The notes beneath the pieces are model-generated. The model was not told the DNA's origin. It ran no database searches and worked only from the letters and a program-made list of their open reading frames with translations. A program made the position numbers and the translations under genes. Positions 1 to 11,102 of a DNA stretch of 64,000 nt are shown here, one piece after another. Numbering within the stretch: position 1 is the first letter of the stretch; each line of letters begins with the position of its first letter. This DNA is from Cordilura impudica (Eukaryota > Arthropoda > Insecta > Diptera > Scathophagidae), in assembly GCA_963682025.1 (NCBI GenBank), contig OY821519.1, positions 8,916,668 through 8,980,667 on the forward strand. Direction: 5' to 3'.

Positions 1-109
1 TTTTGTGATTGTATTGTGAACTAGAAATTTACCCTCCCGCGCGTATAGATGTTTACAGATCAAAAAGTGACAGTAAATATGTAAAAAACACATCGTGTGA
101 TATCACCTT

Positions 110-700
110 AAGTTAGCACAATACTCGCCGTTGATTGTTTCTCCTTTTTGAAGATAATCAATACAAATTATCCAACGCGCATACTAAAAAAAAAAACAAA
201 CTCCAAAACGTTACCTGCACATCTAACTGTCCTAGCCTACTTTAGACACGATTCTCATCGACGCAAAAAGTCGGCTTTATTGCGGTGAAACATCGCCAAA
301 CACTCTATTGAAACATCTTCACGACACTGGTTTTGTACTATTGTGAGCAAACGCGGCACCCATGCTACGGACAACTTTCTCATCTCCAAATTAACAGTCA
401 ATATGCGATATATTACACTTTTTCGAACCTCTATAATTTCAGCTAGCTCACGCACCTATCGACGATCATCCAATAAAATTTTCTGAATTTTCTTAGCCGT
501 TTCTGGTATAGCAACTTTAATTGGTCGATCACACGATGTTCGTCTTGGCAGGTCGTACGGCCTCGTTTAAACTCTGCCAATATTTTATAATCGTAAGCGA
601 AGGAGCAGACTCCTCCAGAGTAGAATCTAACTCGGCTTTAATATTGGTTGTTTACAAATTCACTGGAAACTCATAATTACTTTTCTCCAAAGTAATTTTT
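110..700 (-). pseudogene. mariner transposase remnant
   Basis: Decayed mariner (Tc1/mariner superfamily, DD34D type) transposase on the minus strand. The best block, 255-455, reads as the segment between the helix-turn-helix and the catalytic core, with the family-typical string MRKLSVAWVPRLLTI followed by a FHRNKADFLRR-like motif. The part at 120-170 matches the INGEYY region found again at about 18060-18110 in a second remnant. Frames are broken and the order of blocks shows internal loss between them, so no protein can be made. The assignment to mariner is firm; subfamily (irritans-like) is a guess from the wording of the motifs. The first 60 bases of the window match 36948-37000, so an unrelated repeat lies to the left. 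Confidence 0.65.
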
Positions 701-825
701 TTTAAACTACTGCTGCCATATATACGTCAGGTTAGGTTGTTGTGGAACCACCCTCGTAAGACCATTATGACTACTTTAGAATTTTATTCCTTTTGCTGCT
801 TCGTTCTACTGCTAATAATTTTAAC

Positions 826-1150
826 TAGCAGATTCCAGCACCCGAAATGCGAGTGCAATTTCTAGGCAACATAATTTCTCAACTTAGTCAATTCAGAAAC
901 CAACACTTTTTTGGTTTATTATTGTGAATGAAGATAATAACAAACTCATTAACAAATTTAAAAAACACACACATAGCATATGTATAATTTTATGTATGTG
1001 TTAGTAGCAAATTTAAATGCAATTTACTCAAAATAAAGGAAAAAATTTAAAAATCTGTAAATCTGGTGAACAGCTAAAAAGAAATACTTTTCAAATAATA
1101 TACGTTTGGTCAAAATCGGGATAAAACGGTAGAACAAAACATTGGTAACA
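826..1150 (+). repeat. dispersed repeat family R1, copy a
   Basis: About 325 bp that recurs at 27780-28115 (+), 42873-43060 (+, truncated), 20725-21081 (-) and 30451-31761 (-, interrupted by another insertion). All copies begin with TAGCAGATTCCAG and, when complete, end near a GGTAGAACAAAACAT motif. There is no coding potential. It is probably a non-autonomous transposon or an older MITE; no clear inverted ends were found. Confidence 0.7.
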
Positions 1151-2814
1151 AGAAATCGCCTATCCTATTAATATTATAGACATACTGAAGTTTATCGCAA
1201 CTTTAAATCTGTTTTAATTTTAATTATAAAACTCAAATACGAAAACAAAAAATCCGTTAGGTAAATATAGTGTTAATACTAAAATACTCTACAAACAAAA
1301 TCAAGTATTTCGTTTTTTTTTTTTTTTTGTTTTTTTTGGTTTTCTTGTTTTTGTACATATTTGTATTCCCTCTTGTCTTGTTGGATGATCATGTGAGAAT
1401 TGATATTAATAATAATAATATGGCACGTGTTTCCATACAGAAATTTTCCACTACGAAAGGTTTTAAAGTTTCAAACCACTTTGATATTAGTGAATTAACA
1501 GTTGACGAAACTTAAAAAACTAACAAAGTTAAAAACAACTAACAGAGATGTTAATTAACAGTTTAACAGATGACAATTTATTATACACATTCAGAATTGA
1601 TTTTTATTTATTTTTTTTTTAATAAAAATGTGATAAATTTTTTTTTCAGAAATAGACCATATGCCGTATTAATAAAACAAAAAAGAGCAAATGATCTATA
1701 TATAGCAATGAAATCATTATTGAATGAAACAAAAAAAATTTTTATTTGTTGAAAATTGAATATAATTAAGTGCGTGAAAATCAATAAGTAATCAAAATTA
1801 AAAATATATACATATATATTTCGATCAACAAAAATATTCAATGTTGGTAATAAATAATATTTTCATACAATTTCATGAAAATATAAGCGAATATATTATT
1901 TTTCAAAGTTTTAACCAAGAACAACTGACCTTTGCGGTTTATCCAAGATAATTAATAATAATAACAAGAAAATTAATTATTTACGCAAAAAATTTGTCCG
2001 TAACGCTAAAATTTATAACTTTATTTGTATGTATTTCAATAATTATAAATTAAGTCACGAGATTTTATTGTGTAAACGAAAAACAAACAACAATAAGTTC
2101 AAATTTATCAGATACATATAAAATATAAATAAGCGGTATGAAATAAAATAAAACAACAAAGTCGGTAATACAAAAAATAACTGGCGATCGTATGGTTATA
2201 ACTATACATACATACATATATATAGCACACACTTAAATACCTTTTAAGTGACCAATAGAAATAATGTAGTTATAAGAACAGAACATAATTTTAGCCAATG
2301 TTTTGATTAAGCTTCTAATAAATTGGGAGTTTTTTTTTTATAGTTTTATTTTGCAAAGCGTTCAAGAAACGAATTTCAAAATCATATTCTTATATAAACC
2401 GTTTCGAGCCAGTTGTAATGATGATTGCATAACTTCATCTTCAGTTCAAAAATAAACTGTGAAGGACAATTTCCCCATATTCACTGAAATCTATGCAAAG
2501 GCATACAATAAAATATACACTTTATTCAAATTTGGTTTGTGTATGTTTTAAGAACATATAAGTGACCTTTCTTAATATCGGATCACCACATCTAATATCC
2601 ACATTCGATATGCTAATCTCACTGAAATTGGGTTTATATTTAATTCTATGTGCATTAATGACCGCACCCAGTTTGATTGTGATTTGACCATTTTTGACCT
2701 AAAAGTACATTTACACTGGGATTCTCATCTACTACATCACGATTGTAACCAATTATAAAATCTTCTTCGTTTACACTGACAGCAATATAAAAATAAAACA
2801 CTATTATAATTCAA
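1151..2814. other. AT-rich stretch without recognised features
   Basis: Very AT-rich sequence with short homopolymers and (TA)n runs such as at 1805-1820 and 2205-2225. No frame shows protein-like composition beyond low-complexity Phe/Ile/Lys strings. No repeat of the other families was recognised here. Confidence 0.5.
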
Positions 2815-3175
2815 GCAAGTAAGAAAATTATAGTCGGTCTCGACCGATTATATGATACCATATACCATGCGCTGCGAGAGAAGGTCTTGGATATAACCTT
2901 GGTGAGATAATAAATGGATATAGAAAATAAACATAAACCAAATTTTATTGGTATTGTTATTAATTTGCGGCGTATAGATATGAAAATGTTCATAACGGAT
3001 TCTATTTTTGTATAGGCGCCTTAAAATGGACCGATCATTACCATATTCACTAAACCAAATTTGAGAAAGATATATGCAATATTTTTGTTTATTGATATAT
3101 TTAAGTAGATATAGGGAAGCAGCTTTATATGGGAACTATGAGACCTCTGATTAGAGGGTACAATATACACTTCAT
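2815..3175 (+). repeat. dispersed repeat family R2, copy a
   Basis: Starts with GTAAGAAAATTATAGTCGGTC and continues with a variable tract rich in GGTATCGTATACCATG-like motifs. Copies are at 42268-42850 (+), about 8470-9212 (-) and about 12565-13205 (-). The TATAGTCGGTC...GACCGA end is conserved in all four. This behaves like a middle-repetitive element, and no protein is encoded. Its right edge abuts the CAGTGAGTGACAATACAATGG terminus at 3177. Confidence 0.65.
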
Positions 3176-3176
3176 T

Positions 3177-3388
3177 CAGTGAGTGACAATACAATGGAAA
3201 CTTTTAACAAAATTTATTTTTGACGACTTGAACGGAGACTCTTTTATTAATTTAAAAATTTTAATATGTTATTTATTTAAAAAAGAAAAATATTGACGCA
3301 AAATCGGTTAACTTCAGACAAAAATAACAAAACTTAAAAGTAGCCATTTTTATGCTATTGACAAAAAATGGAAACCTTTAGTATATAA
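3177..3388. mobile_element. Tc1-like element end (left flank of a nested insertion)
   Basis: Begins CAGTGAGTGACAATACAATGG, the same terminus as at 24972, and ends at the target site of the long-TIR transposon at 3389. Read on the minus strand across the insertion, 5843-5990 shows a Tc1 transposase C-terminus (YVPRHCEAVL-like). The two flanks are therefore probably one Tc1-like element that was split by the insertion of 3389-5839. This joining is an inference. Confidence 0.4.
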
Positions 3389-5839
3389 CACCGCGTTACA
3401 CACATTCTGTCCTATGAACCAAATTTACTTTTTCGGTAAGGGGAGAAAAAATAAAAATACACGTGTATCGGCGATTTTCATGTACACGTCAGAATTTTTT
3501 TTTTTTATGTATAAAGTATAAAGCTCGTAGTTTCCATCTGTCCGCCTGTGTGAAAGACTTTGGATAGATTTTTAACCCTTTTTCCGAGATCCAATCGAGC
3601 TGAATTTTTACAGGCAGACTCTTGGAAATGTCTGTATCACGTCAAATTTTTTAAAAAATTGATTTTTATCAATTCTCAGATTTTGCTGAATTTTTTTTTT
3701 TTTTTTTTTTTTGAAAAAAATCTTTTTTTTTTCACTTTTTTCAGCATAACTTGAAGGGACTCCAAATTTTTAAACTACTAAAGCGTTCCGAAAAATGCAG
3801 TGCCCGACTCGAAATAACTTTTGTTACGTTTGTGGCTTATTCGCACCAAGTAAAAATTTGAAAAATATTACGAAAACAGTGGTTAATTCGTATCAGAAAA
3901 TATTGAAGACTGCTTATGTTTCTTACTTGTGGTAGACTCCGGAAGTCGTGTGCGACTATTGCTATAGAAATTTATGCAAGTTTACTGATGGAAGGTCAAC
4001 AATAAAGTACGCTGTACCAAAAATTTGGCTACCACGTACGGAGCACTGCAATGAATTGTGCTACTTTTGCGTAACTTTTACCCAAACTAAAGGGTACCAA
4101 TACTTTCGCCGAACAAAATTCGCTACGCTAATGTAGAATCGCTTATTCCAGCGGTTATGTACTCATCAGAAGAACGTATAGCGGCTTCAGTGGAGACTTT
4201 TGATGATGTTCCCGAATTAAGCCATGGAGAACCAACAGTAGTACCAACAATGCTATCAATATTTCTTGCATCGAATGCGAGATGCGAGAGTCCAGAAGTA
4301 TCAGAATTTGTACCAACACCCAGTGAACTTGAGACTGATTTTAAAATAACAGCCGCTCGTGATCGACGTAGCACTATTCCATATGACGAATTTTTTAAAT
4401 TGCACGAAGATCGGGAAAAAAAACCTGGCTTATTATGATATTGATTCGATGTTTGCAAAAATTGGTTATCCTCATATTTCAGAGGAGTGGCGACTTTTCA
4501 TCGATGCATCGGTCAAGAGCCTTAAAGTCGTGCTGCTTCATATCGGTAACAAACATCCATCTGTCCCGATCGCATATGCCACAAACCTCAAAGAAACATA
4601 CGAAGGCATGGAATTAATATTACAGTTGATAAAGTACCAAGAGCATAATTGGAAAATATGCTGCGATCTGAAAGTGGTCGGATTACTCATTGGTGTCAAG
4701 CGTGGATTTCCAACCCACCAGTGCTTTTTGTGTACATGGGAAAGCCGCAAAAGAGATCAGCATTACACTGAATTTAAGTGGAAGCCGCGAACATGCTACA
4801 AAGTAGGCGTAGAAAGTATAGAAAATCTACCATTGGTGCAGCCATCTCAAATCATTTTGCCACCACCACTACACATTAAGCTCGGTCTCGTATCAAATTT
4901 TGTTAAAAAACTGGATCGTGAGGGCGTCGCAAATATTCATGCAGGTATTTTTTTAAGAAGTCATTCAGTAACTTTATTGTTTTAATGATGTGTATGATTA
5001 AGGTGTTTTCAATGGTCCGCAGATAAAAAAAAATAGTTGCAAGTTGTGAATTTTCATCAAAATTGAATGCTATCGAACAACGTGCATGGAAAGGCAAGTT
5101 GCCGTTATTGAGCAGTTTCTTGGCAACAAACGAGCTGCCAATTATAAAAATATTGTCGCAGAAATGATTTCGGCATATGGCGAAATGGGCATATTAATGT
5201 CGCTAAAGATCCATTTCCTTCACACTCATTTAGATTTTTTCCCTGATGATTTAGGAGCTGTAGCGGTGAGCATGGCGAGAGGTTCCATCAGGACATTGCG
5301 GCTATTGAAAAGCGCTTTAAAGGACAAGACATTATGAATATGCTTGGCGAATACTGTTGGTCTATTTGTCGCGATACTGACACAAATGCTTACAAACGCA
5401 AAAATAAAAGGCCTAAGTTTCTTTAAAAGCATTGAAATTTTTAATGTAGCAATTTTTAATTTTCGGTTTTTAACGAACTGAAACCGTTACAAAAAAACCG
5501 ATAACCATTTAAAAAAAAAAATAAAAATTCAGGAAAATCTGAGATTTGATAAAAATCTATTTTTTAAAAAATTTGAAGTGATATAGACATTTCCATGAGT
5601 CTGCCTGCAAAATTCAGCTCGATTGGATCACGGAAAAGGGGTTAAAAATCGATCCAAAGTCTTTCACACAGGCGGACAGACGGACACTACGAGCTTTATA
5701 CTTTATACATAAAAAAAAAATAATTCTGACGTGTACATGAAAATCGCCGATACACGTGTATTTTTATTTTTTCTCCCCTTTCCGAAAAAGTATATTTGGT
5801 TCATAGGACAGAACAAAAGCTCGTTTTTGTAACGCGGTG
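3389..5839 (+). mobile_element. DNA transposon with about 330-bp inverted repeats, unclassified
   Basis: The two ends, 3389 to about 3720 and about 5505 to 5839, are long inverted repeats of each other. Both start CACCGCGTTACA and share the CCTATGAACCAAA, ACACGTGTATCGGCGATTT and CCGCCTGTGTGAAAG blocks. The element is flanked by TAA on both sides (3386-3388 and 5840-5842), a possible 3-bp target duplication. It is 2451 bp long and contains one degenerate gene (3795-5426). The right arm carries about 17 extra bases near its tip. The family is not one I can name; a TWA target and long TIR recall PIF/Harbinger, but the protein does not look like that nuclease. Confidence 0.7.
3795..5426 (+). pseudogene. 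Cys-rich transposon protein with possible DDE core, degenerate
   Basis: The reading starts at ATG 3795 with a cysteine-rich N-terminus (MQCPTRNNFCYVCGLF, then VVCDYCYRNL and CNELCYFC), probably zinc-binding. After stops at 3933 and 4134 the frame resumes. The core at 4480-4940 includes EEWRLFIDASVKSLKVVLLH, ICCDLKVVGLLIG and QCFLCTWESRKRDQHY. A probable intron runs from about 4945 to 5000: the AG-V-F-N-G-P-Q-I junction restores the family reading. The tail reads GEHGERFHQDI and ends at 5426. I recognise this as a protein family common as uncharacterised multicopy genes in arthropods and hydrozoans. FID, CCDLK and GERFH could be the D, D and E of an RNase H-like transposase (inference). At least two stops and several frameshifts make it inactive. 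Confidence 0.6.
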
Positions 5840-5842
5840 TAA

Positions 5843-5965
5843 TAATTGCAAACTTTCCCACTATTTTTAGTTTCAATATTTTGTTGGGTATCCATATTTT
5901 GTAGTACTGCTTCACAATGACGAGGCACATAGTCGCTTAAATTACACTATGCGACAAATCCAAAC
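5843..5965 (-). pseudogene. Tc1-like transposase C-terminal stub
   Basis: Minus-strand reading gives a YVPRHCEAVLQNMDTQ-like string, typical of the last residues of Tc1 transposases where MPRR...AVI is expected. It is only about 40 codons long and is bounded by the long-TIR element on one side and repeat E on the other. Confidence 0.35.
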
Positions 5966-6255
5966 ATTTTTCTTTGGGCACGCAATTCTCTATTACCGAC
6001 TGAAGTACTTGGTATGTATGTAATTATGTGATATAACATTTGGGGCTCCTAGGCAGAATTTTTTTTCGAGAAAAGTTTGGTTCATAGAAATCAAAATAAA
6101 TGACTAACTAGTTATCTGATTAAAATTCTACATTGTTCCATGAAATTGATCAGTGAATATTTTTTTAGAACATTATAACCCTCGAGCTCCTACACAAGTG
6201 GGTATTTTAGGCCCTTATTTCCAAAATGTCCAAAATCATACCATATATAATAATA

Positions 6256-7554
6256 AAGGGTCTGCCAAATAACTTTTTTTTTCGAAAATGCTATAAAAAA
6301 AAACTACTGAATATTCTCAAATTTATTTTTTTATTTGAAAGAACATTCTTCCGGTTAATAATGGAAAATAATTTCATTCAAATGGCTGCCTCGGCTGGCC
6401 ATGCAGTAGCCTACACGATCGGTCCAATTTTTAAGCACATTATCGATTGTGTGCAGCTGTATTTTACCAATGGCTTCACGAATATTGTCCTTTAAAGCGT
6501 CAATTGTCTCTGGCTTGTTGGCGTAACACTTATCTTTGAGGGCACCCCACAAATAATAGTCCAACGGTGTCGAATCGCAGCTCCGAGGTGGCAAACGACA
6601 TCAGCTCTGCGGCTGATAATTCGATCTTCAAAAACAGGGCGCAAAACATCGAGGGTAGCATCGGCTGTGTGGCACGTAGCGCCGTCCTGTTGAAACCAAA
6701 TGTTGCCAATATCCTCCTCTTCAATTTTTGTGAACAAAAATTCGTTCAACATGGCCCGATAACGATCGCCATTGACTGTAACGGCCACTCCTTCCTCATT
6801 TTCGAAGACAAATGGCCCAATTATGCCTCTGGACCAAAATCCGCACCAAACAGTGACTCGTTTTGGGTGTATCGGCTTTTCAATGTATGCGTGCTGGTTT
6901 TCTGTGCCCCAAATGCGACAATTTTGCTTGTTTACATACCCGCCAAGATCAAAATGAGCTTCATCTGAAAAGATGATTTTTTTTTTTGGCAAAATCGGCA
7001 TCTTCTGTAAGTCGATCGCAGGCCCACTTAGCGAAGCGAAAACGCATTGAATGGTCAGTTGGCTTCAACTCCTGAACCAATTGGACTTTGTATGGCGTCA
7101 TACCAAGGTCATTATGCAAAATTCGTCTCAATGATGCCTCCGAAATGTTCAATTCTTGAGAACGACGGTGAATTGATGTTGATGGCGCTTCACGCACACT
7201 TTCTGCCACAGCAGCAATATTCTCGGGTGTACTCACTGTTTTTGGCTTTTCACGCTTTGTTTTATCGATGAGGATGCCAGTTTCTTTCACTTTTTTCACA
7301 AGATAACGAACATTCGGAGCTGACGGTGCTTCTCTTCTTCCAAAGTCCGTACGCAATTTTCGCACACATTCTGCAACATTACCATGATTTTCAAAGTAAT
7401 GTCGCAATATTTCCCAGCGTTGTTCAAGCGTATACACAACCATATTCGTTCAGCGGAAGGATTAAACTAATTATCTGTCAAATCTGACATGAGCTAAGTG
7501 TATCATTCACGAAATAAGCACTAGTTGAAAAAAAACGTTAGATGGCGGACCCTT
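6256..7554 (-). mobile_element. rosa-like (DD41D) Tc1/mariner element, copy 1
   Basis: 1299 bp flanked by TA on each side (6254-6255 and 7555-7556), as expected for this superfamily. The ends are inverted repeats: AAGGGTCTGCCAAATAAC on the left against AAGGGTCCGCCATCTAAC on the right. It contains a single transposase gene on the minus strand. It lies inside repeat E, and the copy of E at 9268-9790 shows the unfilled site. The right end and gene are close to those of copy 2 at 26134-27367. Confidence 0.85.
6355..7443 (-). pseudogene. rosa-like DD41D transposase, two frameshifts
   Basis: It would cut and rejoin the element's ends with an RNase H-fold DDD catalytic triad. The N-terminal part (7443 down to about 6965) starts MVVYTLEQRWEILRHYFENH and holds paired helix-turn-helix DNA-binding domains. 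The core (7001 down to 6492) has IIFSDEAHFDLGG with the first Asp and IWFQQDGATCHTA with the second. The third Asp sits in TPLDYYLWG in the last frame (6594 down to 6355). There are 41 residues between the second and third Asp, which defines the DD41D group known from Ceratitis rosa. Breaks are a slip in the A-run at 6976-6985 and one near 6590. All three Asp codons survive, so decay is recent. Confidence 0.8.
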
Positions 7555-7740
7555 TATATTCAAGAAAAATGTAGAGCGAAAATTTCAGTAGGAGTCTTCA
7601 AAAACAAGAAAAAAATTCCACGTGAGGTTTCTCCACCAGACGCAAAAAAAAATTCTATAAAAAATTTTCAATACAATAGAAAAAAAATTATATTGATAAA
7701 GTTATGCTCTAACTAGCAATTACAATCAAACTATGCAATA

Positions 7741-7894
7741 TAAATAATACAAGCAATTTAATCCTCTTTTTATCAGATAGCATTAAATATATGATTGAGA
7801 CCCAAAGATTGTCATATTATATGAAGATATGAATAATGTTGAATTATTTATTGCATATTAGCGTTATATAACATTTGAAATATCTTTGAAAAAA
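7741..7894. other. short AT-rich spacer
   Basis: No gene or known repeat recognised between repeat E and the R3 repeat. Confidence 0.4.
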
Positions 7895-8330
7895 TTTTCA
7901 ATTAAAAATTTTAACAAATAAGTCCGTAACAGCGAAGTTCCTGAGGCGCCTCGAAAAAAATTTGTTTTACGGTAAAAAAATCGAAATACATATAAAAGGC
8001 GAGGTAATCACGAAGAATTTTTTTTTTAATTTTTATTTTTGGCAGCATTTTGAATTGAAAAACATGATTTCGGTGAATTTGTTGTTAAAATATGGGGAAA
8101 AAATGGTAAATAAAAAAACTCTTCGTGATTACCTGGTGATTTGTGTGTGTAGATATAGTGTATAAAAAGAATAGGTCAAAAGAATCGGTCACGTAGATTT
8201 TGACCTATGATGTTCACGGACTTCAAACATGTTGTTTGCGAGAAAATCGATACAAAATATACCATACGAGGCCGGTCGTTTTAAACTCTGTATCTTCGTT
8301 AGTTTTGCTCCAATTTAATTGAAATTTTGA
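7895..8330 (+). repeat. dispersed repeat family R3, copy a
   Basis: Matches 52255-52740 in inverted orientation. Shared landmarks are the GTAATCACGAAGA / CTTCGTGATTACCTG pair, GATGTTCACGGACTTCAA, GAGAAAATCGAT and the GAGGCCGGTCG end. The internal CACGAAG/CTTCGTG pair can form a stem of about 20 bp around a poly-T loop. No coding capacity. Confidence 0.6.
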
Positions 8331-8469
8331 GACAACACTCTCGACAGGTTTTAAAACCTTACCCCCCACCTTCCTTAATGACAATTACAATGATAATAAT
8401 GAATTTTATTCAACATCGTCGGACAATGATGATAGTTCAAAGAGCAGTTATGAATCATATTCATCTGTT

Positions 8470-9212
8470 TTTATGCCCTATACCACTATGTGGTCAGGGT
8501 ATAATGACTTTGTGCTGGTATTTATAACTATCAAAAATATTTGACCTGGATCCATCTTTTATTCTACCGATCGACTCAGAATCGTTTTCTGAGTCGATTT
8601 AGCGATGTCCGTCCGTCTGTGTGTCCACGTAAACCTAGTTATCAAACTACACGTCGCAAATATGAGTATATTTTGATTAAATATAGTGTATATATACGTT
8701 CAGACCTAAGAAGACCATAAAAATTACCCCTATGAGATCGATGTAAATGATCATAACATCCGAATTATCATATAGATCTCGTAAAATTGGGTTTGTGTAT
8801 GTTTATTACATCCATTTATCAGTAATCCAATAAGTAGTCCCTATAAGACAATTCTTTGTCATAGCCCCCATACGAAGCTGATTCCCGATCTTCACTTATA
8901 TCTATCAAAAATCAAAAATATTGCACAGATATTTCTCAAATATGGTTTGTACATATTTTTGCAAAAATAAGTGATCTTACCAAATATATCAGGATCGGTC
9001 AATTTTTCGACCTAGTCCCCATGTATATATAGCATCCGATATGAACTTTTTCATATCCGAAGGCAAAAAAATTAATAACAATGACTCAAATTTGGTTTAT
9101 GCTTAATTTCTATATATAATTAGTTGGACCTAAGAGCTAGGGTCTCTAAACCCATGGTATAAGGTATCGTATAGTCGATCTAGACCAGCTATAATTTTCT
9201 TACTTGTTTTTA
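8470..9212 (-). repeat. dispersed repeat family R2, copy b
   Basis: Inverted relative to 2815-3175 and 42268-42850. It ends on the plus strand with GTATCGTATAGTCGATCTAGACC and ATAATTTTCTTACTTG. The left part shares GGTATAATGACTTTGTG and ATTCTACCGATCGA with copy c at about 12565-13205. Its internal unit contains several degenerate ATATGGGG/CATAGTCCC tracts. Confidence 0.6.
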
Positions 9213-9267
9213 TTTAACTAGTTTTATTTAAATAGTTCCCTATGTATTCTACTGTAGACTACTGTTG

Positions 9268-9790
9268 CATAGTTTGATCATAATTGCTAGTTAGAGCATC
9301 ATTTTTCACATTTCCATACAACTTAATCAATAAAAATTTTTTTTATTGTATTGAAAATTTGGTATGGAATTTTTTTTGCGTCTGGTGAAGAAACCCCACG
9401 TGAAATTTTTTTTCGTGTTTTTTGAACTCCTACTGAAATTGTTCGCTCTATATTTTTCTTGAATATATTATATGTACGTACTTATGGTATAATTTTGGAT
9501 ATTTTGGAAATAAGGGCCTAAAAGACCCACTTGCGTAGGAGCTCGAGGGTTAACATGTGCTAAAAAAATATTTACCGACCAATTTCATGGAACAAAGGTC
9601 AATGTAGGATTTTAATCAGAGAACTCGTTAGTCATATATTTTAATTTTTATGAATCAAAGTTTACTCGAAAAAAAAAATTTTTTTCAAACCGTGATTTCG
9701 CGAAAGTTCTGCATAAGAGCGCAAATGTTATATCACATAATTACATACTTACCGAGTACTTTCAATCGGCGACAGAGATTTGCGTGCCCA
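9268..9790 (-). repeat. repeat E, copy 2, uninterrupted
   Basis: Inverted copy of 5966-7740 without the DD41D transposon. The unfilled target site lies at about 9470-9490, in the tract between TTTTTCTTGAATAT and ATAATTTTGGATATTTTGG. Its left edge is near GTTGCATAGTTTGATC, and its right edge runs into the Tc1 transposase pseudogene at TTGCGTGCCCAAG. Confidence 0.7.
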
Positions 9791-10674
9791 AGATATCGTG
9801 TTGCACTGTGTTATTGATGATATACATATAAATTTTTTGCCACTTTGAATTAACTGCATCTGTCTTGTTTGTGTAATTTCGTGTCTGTATTTTTTTATCT
9901 ACAATTTCCCATAGGTTTTCTATGGTATTGAGATCTGTTGATTGGGCTGGCCATTCCAAAACCCTAACTGCATTAGATTGCAGCCATTCGTTTATAAGTT
10001 TGAAGGTGCGTTTTGGATCATTGTCATGTTGGAAATTCCAGACCAGGGGTATATGTTTTTCCGCTTATGGATACGTTATTGAGAATTTTACTGTATTTAA
10101 TTCCAGTAAGAGGATCCTTTACTACATGAATTGGATCCTTTCTCTGGTCCAAAAAGCAACCCCATACCGTAATATTCTCACTGTCAATCTTAACAGATTT
10201 ATTTGTATATTTTGGGTGTAGTCTATTTCCCTTTGGTCGTCCCGCCATGGTCTTTTCAATTTAACTTGAACTCATCTGTAAAGAGAACAGTTTTCCAATT
10301 CCCTCTTGACCAGTTCATGTGTTCTTTAGCAAAATTTATGCAAGCCACACGATGTTTCTCTGATTCTGTGGTTTCTTCAAGCAAGATCAACCTCAATTGC
10401 TCCTCGGAAAACAGTTCGAGCACATATTTTTAGTTTCAGATTGTTAAAGATCTTTTTATCATTTTTGGGCATTTTTTAAATTCTCTTGCTATTAAATTAT
10501 CCAGTCTATGACCCGGCCGCCGTACCTCTTTCACGATATTTCTTGATACCTTTTGTAATTATGGATTTATTCATATAATATTTCTCACAAATTTTCTTTT
10601 GCTTAAGACCAACCAGCAGTAAAATCATCTATTATTGTGGTTTTTAACTCTTCACAAAACTTTATTCTTGCCAT
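9762..10674 (-). pseudogene. Tc1-like (DD34E) transposase pseudogene
   Basis: The start codon at 10674 gives MARIKFCEELKTTIIDDF, a helix-turn-helix N-terminus of Tc1 type, soon followed by an in-frame stop. The core resumes at about 10248 with MAGRPKGNRLHPKY and ENITVWGCF. It reaches QHDNDPKRTFKLINEW at about 10030-10000 and WPAQSTDLNTIENLW at about 9950-9910. The first Asp of QHDND and the Glu of NTIE are 34 residues apart, the DD34E signature. Frameshifts and stops make it inactive. Its C-terminus is replaced by repeat E at about 9790, so the last codons (GTQISVAD) do not belong to the transposase. Confidence 0.75.
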
Positions 10675-11102
10675 TATTTTATAAAAATTAATTATAAGAT
10701 TAAAACATTAAAAAATTCAATTGTGTTTAAAAATCAGTTGTAAGAAAACGTCAGAAACTATAAATAATTAAATGACGGTTAGGATTTTATACATTCTCTT
10801 TCATATCATCTTCTATTTTTATTGTTTTAATCAACTCTGGTATAGAAGTTAAAACATTTCCATTGTCTTGTCATGATTAAAAATAAATATATATATTTTT
10901 TTTCGTTTATATATTTTTTTAATTGTATTTTTTGTAGCAAATTTGTTATCATGTGATAGAGAACAGACAGAAAGTGATTCTGAGTCAAAAAGTGATTCTG
11001 AGTCAATGGTATAATAAAAGGTGGGTCTAGGCCAAATATTTTTGGTAGTTACAAACATCATTACAAACACATTATACATACCCTGACCACATAGTAAAGG
11101 TA
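10675..11102. other. AT-rich spacer with part of an R2-like repeat
   Basis: 10675-10850 is probably the 5' untranslated part and terminus of the Tc1 element; no inverted repeat partner was found. 10960-11100 has fragments resembling family R2 (GATTCTGAGTCA repeated at 10975 and 10993, and ACATACCCTGACCACATAGT). No gene seen. Confidence 0.4.

Larger units (their letters stand above)
5966..7740 (+). repeat. repeat E, copy 1, split by a rosa-like element
   Basis: Begins near TTGGGCACGCAA and runs 5966-6255, then resumes at 7555-7740 after the transposon. The same sequence lies uninterrupted and inverted at 9268-9790. Landmarks shared by the two copies are GTAATTATGTGATATAACAT, CTCGAGGGTTA (as its complement CCCTCGAG), TTATTTCCAAAATGTCCAAA and the terminal CTAACTAGCAATTA. 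There is no coding capacity. Comparing the copies gives the empty target site for the inserted element. Confidence 0.7.
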
